Below are positions 10,828 to 20,285 of a stretch of DNA of 23,436 bases, piece by piece. Under the pieces are notes generated by a model, which made no database searches, had not been told where the DNA came from, and saw nothing but the letters and a program-made list of their open reading frames with translations. A program made the translations under genes and the position numbers. The stretch's first letter is position 1, and each line of letters starts with the position of its first letter. Location: assembly GCA_000277445.1 (NCBI GenBank), contig AJWJ01000373.1, positions 1 through 23,436 of the forward strand. The letters run 5' to 3'. This DNA comes from Polysphondylium violaceum (Eukaryota; Evosea; Eumycetozoa; Dictyosteliales; Dictyosteliaceae).

Positions 10828-11045
10828 CGAGACACCCTATATTGCCCTCCTTTATTTTTTTCGAATTTTTAATTTTTTTTTCTCTTTCGTTTTTTTTTTT
10901 TCAAAATGATCGTTTTTTCGAATTTTTAATTTTTTTTTTTTATTTATTTTTTTCTTCAGAGTATTGTGTGTGTTTTCATCGCGAGTCTTTGTTCCCTTCT
11001 CTGTTTTTACACCTTATATAATACCACTTACTACGATATAAAAGA
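10828..11045 (+). promoter_or_regulatory. T-run promoter/leader of pum3 with direct repeat
   Basis: No gene. Two copies of TTTTTTCGAATTTTTAATTT lie about 58 bases apart (near 10855-10877 and 10913-10934), separated by further T runs and TCAAAATGATCG. A T-rich block close to the start codon is the usual dictyostelid core-promoter look. The duplicated unit may be a local tandem duplication or slippage product. Confidence 0.45.
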
Positions 11046-13043
11046 ATGGTAGATCAAAAGAAATCAACCACCACTGCTACTAAAAAAGCACCAGCTAAAA
11101 CCACTACCGGTAAGCCAAGTGGTAAACCAGCCAGCACTGGTGCTCCCCTTAAAACAGGATCAATTAGAGATAGTAATAATAAACCAATGCTCAAATCAGG
11201 AGATAAAAAGAGAAAGTTTGAATCAAACGACGATGCAACAAAAAAACCAAGGGTCCATTAGAAAAGAAAACTAAAAAAGATAAAAGAGAAGAAAAGATTG
11301 AAAAGAAATCAAAGTTTGATACAAACTATCCTATGGTTAGAGAAGCTAAATTACTTTGGGTTAAAATTAAAGAAATTAAATTATCAAAAGAAGATAGATC
11401 TGTTTTAGTTGAAGAATTATCAAACAAATTAAAAGGTCACATTTTAGAGGTAAAGTGTTATTTATTGATCAATAATAATAATAATAATAATCATAGTTTA
11501 TATAAATATTAATAATTATATTATATATTACATATAGATTGTATTAAAACATGAAGCAAGTAGAATTGTTCAATCACTTTTGAAATATGGTACTGAAGAA
11601 CAAAAATTAAATATATTTACAGAATTAAAGGGTCATGAAATGGTTATTAGTAAGAATCAATATGGTAGATTTTTAATTTTGAAATTATTAAAGTATGGCA
11701 ATGAAGCACAAAGAAACACCATTATTAAATCATTCTATGGTAAATATGTACAATTGGTTTCTCACAAAGAATCATCATCCGTGGTCGAATACATTTTTGC
11801 AGAAGTTGCTACACCAGTTCAAAAAACTGCCATCATCGAAGAGTTTTATGGTCCAGAATATCGTCTTTTCAAGAGTGAAGTTCCAAGAACCCTCGAAGAT
11901 ATCATTGCTGCCTCACCAAACAAAAAGGAATCCATCTTGGCATTCCTCTCTAAAACTCTTACTAAAATGATCTCTTCCAAGGGAGACCGTTTGACTTCTT
12001 TAACCTTGATTCAACATTTGTTGGTTATTTTCTTTAAACACTCTAGTCCAGAGGAATGTGTCGATATGGCCGATACATTATCAGAATTACTCACTCCAAT
12101 GGTTCACACCAAAGAGGGTGCCATCGTTTCCTATTTCACCATCTCTTATGGTTCACCAAAAGTACGTAAAGCCATCGTAAAATCATTCAAAGAGTTCTTT
12201 TCAAAGATTGCTCTCCAAGAGTATGGTCATCTTGCTATTGTCCGTCTTTTAGACGTTGTTGATGATACTCTTTTACTCACCAAATCTGTTCTCAATGAAC
12301 TCATTCCAATCTTGCCAGAATCTGCCGTTCACAAACAAGGTTATCTTTGGATCATGCACATTCTCGCTCCCTACACACTCCAAAACTTTTCCGAAACCAC
12401 TGTTGGTCTCTTGAGCCCAACAATGAAATCCAGCCATGGTGTTGAGGCCCAAATCAGCAAAAAAGATCGTTCTCAAAGAAGAAAGGAAATCTTGGACTAT
12501 ATTTCTCCAAAACTTCTCGAATTGTGTTCCTCTCATACCTTGGATCTCCTCAACAGTCCATGGGGTTGCAGAGTACTCTATCACACTCTTTCTCAAGTCG
12601 AGGGCAACAAGATTATCCTCATTAAAAAGATTTTAGAAAACATCACTGAAGAACTTTTGATTGAACAACATGCCAACATTCAAATGCTCCTCAAAAATGA
12701 ATATATCAAATCCATAGATTTACCAGTTCAACTTTTGGAAAAGTTCAATTGGATGGAATTGGTTGTCAAAGATTCAAACATTGTTTTCATTCTCAGAGAA
12801 TTATTAAAAGCCTTGCCAGAATCTGATAAGAAATCTGCCATTATTAAACAAATTCAAGCCTCAAAAACTAAACTTAAAGCTACTAAATTCCCAGGTATCG
12901 ATACTTTATTTAATTTAAATGATAATTCATCAACTGAAACTGTTGTTGAACCAACTCCAGAACCAGCCAAAGTTGTTAAAAAATCTACCACTAAAACTGC
13001 TGCTGCTACAAAAGCCACCACTGCCGCTAAATCAAAGAAATAA
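11046..13043 (+). CDS. pum3: Pumilio homology protein 3 / Puf6 (PUM3), frame broken once
   Basis: Nucleolar PUF-family protein (human PUM3/KIAA0020, yeast Puf6) needed for pre-rRNA processing and 60S assembly. Exons 11046-11449 and 11538-13043 flank an 88-nt GT-AG intron. The N-terminal 70 residues are Lys/Thr/Ser-rich. PUF-like helical repeats follow (VLKHEASRIVQSLLKYG, KNQYGRFLILKLLKYGN, HKESSSVVEYIFAEV, HKQGYLWIMHIL) and continue into the C-terminal CPL region, with a basic Ala/Lys tail. Expected length is about 635 residues, near the human 648. The N-terminal frame runs into TAG at 11259-11261; the main frame is open before this and is offset by one base. The two frames meet cleanly at the seven As 11240-11246: with one more A there, or a -1 slip, it reads TKKTKGPLEKKTKK. 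A homopolymer undercount is the simplest explanation. No intron fits. The stop codon lies within AATAAA. Confidence 0.9.
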
Positions 13044-13121
13044 ATTAATTTTTTATATATAAATCAACAAAAAATTAGATCATCATTCAATATTTTTATT
13101 ATTATGGTAATCTTTATTTAT
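13044..13121. terminator. convergent 3' region pum3/nup133
   Basis: Only 78 bases separate the stop codons of two genes reading toward each other. The plus-strand AATAAA at 13039-13044 overlaps the pum3 stop. On the minus strand TAAATAAATAAAG immediately follows the nup133 stop (AATAAA read at 13117-13112). Both mRNAs must therefore end inside, or overlap across, this short AT-rich spacer. Confidence 0.5.
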
Positions 13122-16100
13122 TTAATTCATATTGTCCTCTTTATATAATTCTAAAATTCTAGTTAAACCAATTTGGAATTGTCTTTTTTCAGAAGGATCT
13201 TGAATTAATTTAACCTTTAATTTATAAAACTCTTCCAATAATGGAACAACAAATTCTTCTTGAATGTTATCATTGGATGGAAGTTTTAATAAAAGTTGAT
13301 AAAAATTGGTTTCTTTTAATCCATAATCAAATTGAAGATCTGAATTTGGAGTTGTACAAAAGATTCTAAAAGAAAAAAAAGATATTAGAATAATAAATTC
13401 TTTTGTTGAATATTAGGTATACATACGAAATTTCATTTGAAAAAGCTAAACCTAAAATATGTCTATATAAATCCAAAGATTCATCTTCTTTTAACAATAA
13501 ATTTGATTCAGCGATAATGTTGAAGCAAATTAAATAATTATCCATAGATTCAATATTTGATCTTTGAAGAATATGCTCAATGATATTGGTAATTGAAAGT
13601 ACATTCCTAATATCTGGTAAAAATGTTTTTTGAGATTTAATCAAATTCAAGTTTTGATTGATAATTTCCATTTGTTGATCCTTTTGTTGTTCTGATAATC
13701 TCGAGTTTTCATCAATAATCATAGATATTTTTGCTATACTTAAATATTTCTATTGAATGTTTAAAAGTATTAGAAAAGTTGTTTTTTTAAAACTAATCAA
13801 AAACACTATAAATACCTCTTTTTTAGATAAATAATCAGGTTCTTTTAAAGATTCATTATAAAGTACATTTGAAATATTATTCCATTTTTTCATTCTAATA
13901 CTATGGATCCAAGCCAAATCTGGATATTTAGAAAGGAATTTATATAAAGGTTCATTAAAAGTATCTGGTAATTCTAAAATTTCGGCCTTTAAGTTCTTTT
14001 CCAACATATATTCAAAAACATTGTTTAATAAGCCTAGAGCTTGGAATTTGGTTAAGCATTCAACCAATTTAAGATTTTGAATATCTCTCTTTTCTTTATC
14101 TGCAATATAAATATTAATTAAAGAATGATAGTCATCATATTTGTTTGCCAATGTAGTTGCTAAATTGAATCTACCAGATGAAACAAATGGATCAATTAAT
14201 CTTGTTTTAAAATTTTTAAATTGTTCAACTTCATTTTCTCTAAAATATTTGTTTTTAAATTATTATTAGTATTAGTATTAAATTTTAATGTCGTAGTAAA
14301 TAAATAAATATATATACTTTAAAGAAGATAAATAAATATTTGTTAATCTATATAATTGATCATAAAGAGCATTTTCAACATTTGGTATACCCAAATCTTT
14401 TTGAGAAAGAATTTGAGTTGCAGAGGTTTGTAAATCAATTTGAATAAAAGTAGAGAGCAAGTAAACCACTTGAGATAAAAGAGTATGAATATTTTCAGAA
14501 TTTGGAAGAACAGGACTATCGAGTAAATGAATTGGGTACACGGTTAATATTCTGAGGAAAATATCGGTGCCTTCAATCATTTCCTTGAGGATTTGTACAC
14601 TATTTGATTGTTTTTGTTGTTGATGATCCAGTTTATCAAAGATGCAAAGAAGAATTTGATCAATTCCAGATACATAGCTATAGAATAGTTCATATACATT
14701 CATACCAATGTTTGTCCAATTTGGTAAACGATCAGATACCAATGATTGAATGAGTTTTGGAAGAATAGAGAATGATGCACCACCACTAGATGATTTTGAT
14801 TTGTCTTCTTGTTGATTTTGATAATTACGCAACTCGATGGCAGCTGAAATTTTAACTTGATTCTTTTCAATCAAGTGAAGAGTGCTCTTTTCAATGAGAT
14901 TCTTTATTCCATTTTCTTCAACAAATTGGATAAAGAAAGAGTGTCTTTTCTTTTTATCTTCCAATTGCTGTTTAAGTTGAACCGATATTTCACCACCTAA
15001 ATCACCAAGTAACTTTGCATCATCTGCCCAAAACTTTGATTTTGGTTGTTGATCAATGATAAAGTATGATACTTGTTGGATTACTGAATCTAAATCTTGA
15101 TAGTTTTTACAAGTGTCCAAATATTGATTAAGTTTCTAGATAGAATTATAGAATTAGTTAGTTTATCTAATTCATAATGGTTATAACAATAATATCTATA
15201 ATAAATACATTTTGTTGTTTTAAAGATATTGAATTCAAAGCCTTTAAAACAGTATTTCTTTTAATAGACAACATATCATCAGTTTCAGGTACTTCAAACA
15301 TAATTGGTTTTTGATCATGAACATTGCTAGTATTGTTGTCGGTTGATTGGTTTGATGTTAAAGAGGATGAACGTTGAACGCCAAATGGAGCTACGTCTAA
15401 TTTTTGAATACCTTCTTCAGAGATTAAATGATATTCTTGATTGTAAACTCCACTTCCAGATATAAATCTCTCTGGGAATTTAATTTCACCATTACTCTTT
15501 GATGAGTAAAACACTGAGTCATTCCAACACAAATAATGTTTATTATTTGAAATACTAGATACTCTAGGTTCATATGAAACAATGCCTCCTCCCTATTAAA
15601 GTAGTAAGTGATAGATAAAAGTATTTGATTAGTATTTATATGTGCGCTGATTACATATCAATGATTAATATATATAATAATTACAGTGATTGGCTTTTTA
15701 GCAATAAAGTTATCATTTTTGTATACTCTTAATACTTGATTATCTTGGATTTCCACTACAATAAGATAATATTTTGAAATGTTTAAAGAGGCAGATGTTT
15801 CGTAAAAGATCATATTTAATATTTGAATTTCCTCATTGTTTTGATCGTTCATTGTATCGATATACATTTGATGAAACTTTAAATCCATTGAATTGTTAAA
15901 ATGTTTTTGAACCTCTTTGAAAATTGTATAATCGATGACAATCTATTGTTATTCTAGTTATTAGTATATATGTAGTCGGTAGGTAATAAAGATATGAGAT
16001 ATCCTTACCTTTTCAGAGTTATTTGAGATTTCATATTTTAATAAAGATGATTCAGTTAAAACAAATGTATATCTTGTAGTGCTTGTGTGTAAAGATGATG

Positions 16101-17022
16101 GGTTATTTGCATTGACAACTGAACTGTATTGTTGTTGTGATGATGTTGATGGTTGACTACTTGCAATAAATAATACTGGTGATGGACGAGATAGATAAAG
16201 ATAACTAAGCATACCTTGAGATTTGTTTATCTTTTTAGCTACTAAAATGTTTTGTTTAATATTTACTAAATGAATTGATCCATTTGAATTTCCTACTATA
16301 ATACCATATGGCTGTGATTATGTTAATATTCTACATAGAGCATACATAAATAATAGTAGTAATAATAACACTTACTTGACAATCAGAAGCATATACATTT
16401 ACTTTTGTATTTGAGACAGTAGTTTCTAAAGTAACATCTTGAGTAACATTTGGTTTTGAAGAATTTGCCCAATATCTAACAAATGAACCATTTGGTGAAC
16501 AAACAAATACTGTAAATTTATCTTGACCCAATTTACTTCTTCCGACGACAATATGATTTTGATTTGTTTGTTGATTATTGATTTCATCGATTGGTATGTT
16601 TAGTCTAGAACAACTTTGTGGTTTCTATATATAGATGTGATGTTTATTAGAATTTATAAATGCATACTAGTACCACTATAATATCAAGTTATATTTACCT
16701 CAATACTCCAAACAAATAAATCATTTAATAAAACAACATAGCATAGACCCTCATAGGTAATGGAGCCAGTTAAAGTAACATTGTTATATGAAGGATCACT
16801 ATTAAGTTCCTTTATAGTTTCTCTAAGAATAAAAGGTAAATCATAAATAGTTTGAATCGAATAGTTTTCTTTTGTTTTTCTCGAGATATCTAATTGAATA
16901 TTCCCACTACCAGTTGTGTTGTTTGAATTTGTAGGGTTGTTTGATGATGATGATGGTTGATCAGAGGGTGATGTTGACACCTTCTTTCTACCAACAGCCG
17001 ATGCTGATTTAGAGTAATACAT
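13122..17022 (-). CDS. nup133: nucleoporin NUP133 (Y-complex scaffold)
   Basis: Structural nucleoporin of the Y-shaped (Nup107-160) complex that coats the pore membrane. Nine exons: 17022-16699, 16624-16376, 16311-16009, 15942-15685, 15592-15209, 15135-14318, 14239-13816, 13749-13427, 13365-13122. Eight GT-AG introns of 61-92 nt; the join closes in frame at 1108 residues (human 1156). Residues 1-50 are Ser/Asn/Thr-rich. A beta-propeller follows to about 480 (GLCYVVLLNDLFVWSIEK, SPNGSFVRYWANSS, PYGIIVGNSNGSIHLV, TRYTFVLTESSLLKYEI). The rest is alpha-helical: LEDKKKRHSFFIQFVEENGI and EKNQVKISAAIELRNY match the HSFLxDFIHQVG and EKLSAAIVLKN segments of the family, and LATTLANKYDDYHSLI with YKFLSKYPDLAWIHSI match its C-terminal domain. 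Intron density is the highest in the window and codon use is strongly A/T-ending. Intron boundaries are inferred from frame continuity and family match. Confidence 0.93.
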
Positions 17023-17108
17023 TATAACAATATTGTTTACTACTTTTAAAGATCGTCCCTAAAAGATCCTACAACAACTTTTGATTAAATAAAATGCACT
17101 GAAAATAG

Positions 17109-17157
17109 AAAAAAAAAAAAAAAAAAAAAAAAACAAAAAAAAAAAAAAAAAAAAAAA
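17109..17157. repeat. A25-C-A23 homopolymer tract
   Basis: Twenty-five A (17109-17133), one C (17134), then 23 A (17135-17157). It lies about 87 bases upstream of the nup133 start, so on the coding strand it is a long T run, a common dictyostelid promoter feature. Its exact length is at risk from sequencing error. Confidence 0.9.
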
Positions 17158-17194
17158 GACTTTCAGTTTTGGTGATCATCACACATACCGTCAA

Positions 17195-17325
17195 GAGGCT
17201 TTACCGTCAATGAACTCTATTGTCATATCGAACCCTTCTCTGTTTGCAATCTGTTCGATGTCTTTGGCCTCCTAACAGAGAAGGGTCCGATATGACCATG
17301 GAATTCATTGACTGAAAAGAGCCTC
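17195..17325. repeat. long imperfect inverted repeat (foldback)
   Basis: Arms 17195-17244 and 17274-17325 are reverse complements over about 50 bases around a 29-base loop. Both ends match exactly: GAGGCT with the closing GCCTC, and CCCTTCTCTGTT with AACAGAGAAGGG at the loop. The inner 41 bases differ at four positions; near the outer ends TTACC faces a five-to-seven base unpaired patch. It sits between nup133 (minus, starting at 17022) and the stop of the next minus-strand gene at 17798. It could be a small foldback transposon remnant, or a hairpin RNA precursor. A minus-strand transcript would run into the T-run made by 17157-17109. No coding role seen. Confidence 0.8.
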
Positions 17326-17797
17326 CACCATTCCATAATTCATTCAAGAAAAGTTACTGGCAATTAAACTTTATGTTGATGATATTCGGAACAGAGCTAG
17401 ACGAGCATCTGGCTAGAGCTCTCCTTGGAAAACATTCATAAAAATTTAAATTAGGATGATATAAGAGTTGATAACAGACTCAATATATTAAAAAGAGACT
17501 TGAATAAAAAAATAATCATATCTTTCATATTATTATAAATGTATTTAAATGAAAAGAATATCATCTTATCGATACTCTTTTTTTATTGATAAATATATGA
17601 GAGGTGATAGTGTTTGTGGCATTCTTTCTTTTTTTTTCTGTTAAAAGGAAAATATTACATCTTGGGAATATATAGATACTATTATTTGTTGCGAATAACA
17701 ATGACGATAATAATCTCTAATTCTTGTTATAAAAAAGGATAGTACCACTATCCTTATGTGTGTAGTATGTATGTATAACTGATTAAATAATTATCAA
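17326..17797. other. intergenic, no gene seen
   Basis: About 470 bp between the foldback and the stop of the next gene. It contains a small imperfect inverted repeat (AGAGCTAG...CTAGAGCTCT, about 17393-17423) and otherwise AT-rich DNA. The part nearest 17797 would be the 3' untranslated region of the minus-strand gene. No tRNA, conserved small-RNA motif or long frame was found. Confidence 0.5.
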
Positions 17798-18576
17798 CTA
17801 ATTTTGATGAGATTCAATCATAGAGTGTATAATAGCAATACTATTTCTATATCTTTGTCTTTTCTTTTTATAATTTTCTCTATAACTAAAGATAACATTT
17901 GGTTAGTATTCAAATGAAATTGATTGTGTTATAATATATAGAGTAGAGAATATTACCTTTTTTTAACAGTAGTATAAAATGAAAGATGATTTTTAAAAAG
18001 AGATTCTGTCGGGTAGTCTTCAGTATTTTGTTGCCTGATTAAAGCCTAAGTGTGTTGGAACAAGTTTAAGGTAAATATTAATAATCATATAATTATAGAT
18101 AAAGAGATAAATAAAAAATACATACATCAAAATCTTCAGAACTATGAATTGGTTTTTGAGTTGGTTTAAAATCCTCTTCTTCCTTTTCAAGAGGAAGAGG
18201 TGGGGGCAATTGTATTGGTGGTTCTTCATGAAACTATTATATGATCATTAATATTAGTAAAGAGTTAAATACTATATAGTAAATAGATAGATTGAAATAT
18301 ATTACATCTAATAAAAGTGATTCTGGTGGAGAAGTAATAGTAACAGAGTTATGAACCAAATTTCTAAGCAATGTATAAAGTGAAACTTGTTGAAATTTTT
18401 GATCCATTTGTTGTTGTGGTGTTTGTGTTGTAGATTGATAATCTATTTTTGAAGCTATAGATTTATAAATTTTGGAGAAATCAGCATTTTCTCCTTGTAT
18501 GGAAATATAATGTTTCTCTTCTTCACTATTGCTATTAAAATATATATTATTGTTATTATTGTTATTATTATTATTA

Positions 18577-18608
<32 letters not shown>

Positions 18609-19322
18609 GTTGTTGTTGTTGTTGTTATTGTTTAAAAGTTGATTGGAATATTGTTGATTTTGTTGATTTTGGTCAACATGTTGATACAAAGATGATGGCG
18701 CATCGATAACGGTAGTAGTGGTATATAAATAATTTGGTGAATTGGTATTAAAATAAATATCTTGATTAAGTTTTTGATTTGACAAGTTTTGCTGTTGTTG
18801 TTGTTGTTGTTGTTGTTTTTTTCTTGAATAAAGGTTTGATTTATTAGTTTTAATTGAAAACTCTTCATCATTGGTTGAATTTACAGGTTTACTATTTATT
18901 GATGGTGGTAAAGGGCTTGGATTAAGTTGTTGTTGTTGTTGTTGAAGATTTTGAAATTGGGTTGGGGTGGCGGGGGTGGAGGTGGTAGTTGTAGTAGTTG
19001 TTTTATTTAAATTACTAATATTACTATTATTTTGATTTTGGAAAAAAGTAGATTCATCATCATAAAAGGACAGAGATGGTGGCGTGACGTGAATATTTTG
19101 AAAAGTATTTGAGTTTGGAGTGAGTAAACAAGAGCTTGTTATTTGATTGAATTGGGTCGTGGATGGGGGCGTTGTGGGTGTGAATTTTGTTGGTGTGATG
19201 GGATTATATCTATGTGGTGATTTAAATGCTCCATTTTGACTGATCAGTGAATTAAAATTAAATGATTTAGAGGGGCTGTCAATAAAATATGGATCCAATG
19301 TCTCTGTTATAAAAGGATCCAT
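17798..19322 (-). CDS. unrecognised Asn/Gln-rich protein with basic C-terminus
   Basis: Four exons, 19322-18306, 18233-18126, 18045-17957 and 17885-17798, join across introns of 72, 80 and 71 nt to 433 residues. I do not recognise a family. The first 90 residues are Ser/Thr/Pro/Asn-rich (MDPFITETLDPYFIDSPSKS, then repeated TPT and TPP motifs that could be proline-directed phosphosites). Low-complexity tracts follow: a Thr run, Gln runs of 6 and about 9, and 29 consecutive Asn. A short ordered-looking part near 300-340 reads QGENADFSKIYKSIASKI and VSLYTLLRNLVHNSVTITSP. Then comes a Pro/Glu linker (PPIQLPPPLPLEKEEE), and the last 60 residues are basic and probably helical (SLFKNHLSFYTTVKK, YKKKRQRYRNSIAIIHSMIE). 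The composition would suit a transcriptional or nuclear regulator, but that is a guess. The last intron has two in-frame acceptors 6 nt apart. Confidence 0.8.
18546..18632 (-). repeat. 29-codon polyasparagine tract
   Basis: Twenty-nine Asn codons in a row, AAC-rich at the 5' end and AAT-rich further on. The mix of AAC and AAT shows it is not a single fresh microsatellite expansion. It is in frame and sits inside the unrecognised Asn/Gln-rich protein. Such tracts are typical of dictyostelid proteomes. Confidence 0.9.
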
Positions 19323-20285
19323 TCTAACCTATGGAATTTATATATTTATGTTTTTAAAGATAAAAAAAAAAATTTAAACAAATATTACAGAATGATTATT
19401 GTCTTTGCTAATACTATAGTAGAGGTAATAATAAATAATGATTATTAATATGACAAACTAATTTCCAGAAATTAAATAATAAACACAAAAATATAAATAT
19501 ATATTTATAAAAATCGAAATCAAAAAATGAAAAAAAATAGACTCTCTGCAAATGGGGGTGGAAAGCAGTGGAGAGGGGTATTGTTGAGTTGCGCGCTATA
19601 ATTGCTGCTGAAAATGTGTGGTGGTGATGTGATGTTGTTCAACAAAGCGTGATTGATCTACATTGTTAATATGTAGAGATAAACATTGAGGCACAAGAGT
19701 GTATAGTCTATAGTTTTCAAAAGTGTATTCTTTTCATATCCCCCATTCTCGTCAATCTCTATATCACTGATCTAATGAAAATCTGAATGATTTGTACCAA
19801 TAAGGAGAAGAGAGAAGAAAAAAAAAAAAAAAAAAAAAAACTAAGATATGCAAGATGTTTTGTAGATAAAATACAAACATTATACTAGAAATGATCTTGA
19901 ATAGAATGAATACTGATATCTATTTCTCAAAGGAGTAGATCACCATGTCATTAGAGTTTGGTGTGGATGATTGAACTAGAAGAGCATTGTTTTTTTTTAC
20001 TATTTTTTTTACTATTTTTTTTTCACAAAAAAAATTTGTGAAGAATTGATAAATTGGCGGGGTTTTCAAATCTATTTTCAACGGTTATGCATACAAAAGT
20101 GGACTCTCAAAACATCACAACATTCACAAACAAACCTATACCGTCACACAAAAATGAGTCGTTTCGATAGAGTACTTCATTCAACACCAATTCTCAACTT
20201 TTGGAAATTTCCCATTTTTTTGAGAAATGGAGGTGATGTTCAAGAATGATCAATGTTGTTTATGCCAAAAAAAAATGCAAATTTT
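19323..20285. other. 960-bp intergenic region
   Basis: The part near 19323-19540 is the AT-rich promoter side of the minus-strand gene ending at 17798. A markedly GC-richer patch follows at about 19544-19650 (GGGGGTGGAAAGCAGTGG, GTTGCGCGCTATAATTGC) with no long frame, followed by CTACAT...ATGTAG at about 19659-19677. An A run of about 21 lies near 19820-19840. At 19990-20042 two T-run units of ACTATTTTTTTT precede a perfect 8-bp inverted repeat, TTCACAAA (20022-20029) and TTTGTGAA (20035-20042). A short plus-strand frame follows (20154-20249, listed separately). Confidence 0.5.
20154..20249 (+). CDS. possible 31-residue small protein
   Basis: ATG at 20154 opens a frame that starts MSRFDRVLHSTPILNFWKFP and ends GGDVQE before TGA at 20247-20249. 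It is preceded by ACACAAAA directly before the ATG, an A-rich context usual for dictyostelid starts, and by a T-run/inverted-repeat promoter-like block at 19990-20042. It would be convergent with tyrosine aminotransferase, 36 bases from that stop codon. The size and the Arg/Trp/Pro pattern recall small mitochondrial complex subunits, but I can assign no family, and a chance frame is quite possible. Confidence 0.25.
   Translation: MSRFDRVLHSTPILNFWKFPIFLRNGGDVQE

Noticed and set aside
11253-11261. A 9-base GT...AG stretch (GTCCATTAG) as an intron removing the pum3 stop
   Set aside because: Far too short for an intron, and removing it leaves the wrong frame for the rest of the protein.
11240-11275. 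Established programmed -1 frameshift site in pum3
   Set aside because: The heptamer matches, but no convincing downstream structure is visible and A-run miscounting is more likely; kept only as a finding to test.
17226-17238. Box B-like GGTTCGA in the minus strand of the foldback as a tRNA gene
   Set aside because: Only the first seven bases fit box B, and no T stem, acceptor stem or box A can be drawn around it.
17355-17400. A LYVDD peptide resembling a reverse-transcriptase motif
   Set aside because: A lone short motif in a frame that closes within a few codons, with no neighbouring domains or terminal repeats; chance is sufficient. No virus-like or LTR element is supported in the window.
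18632-18871. Second minus-strand frame inside the Asn/Gln-rich gene
   Set aside because: An alternative reading of the same repeat-rich exon; the chosen frame splices cleanly into three further exons.
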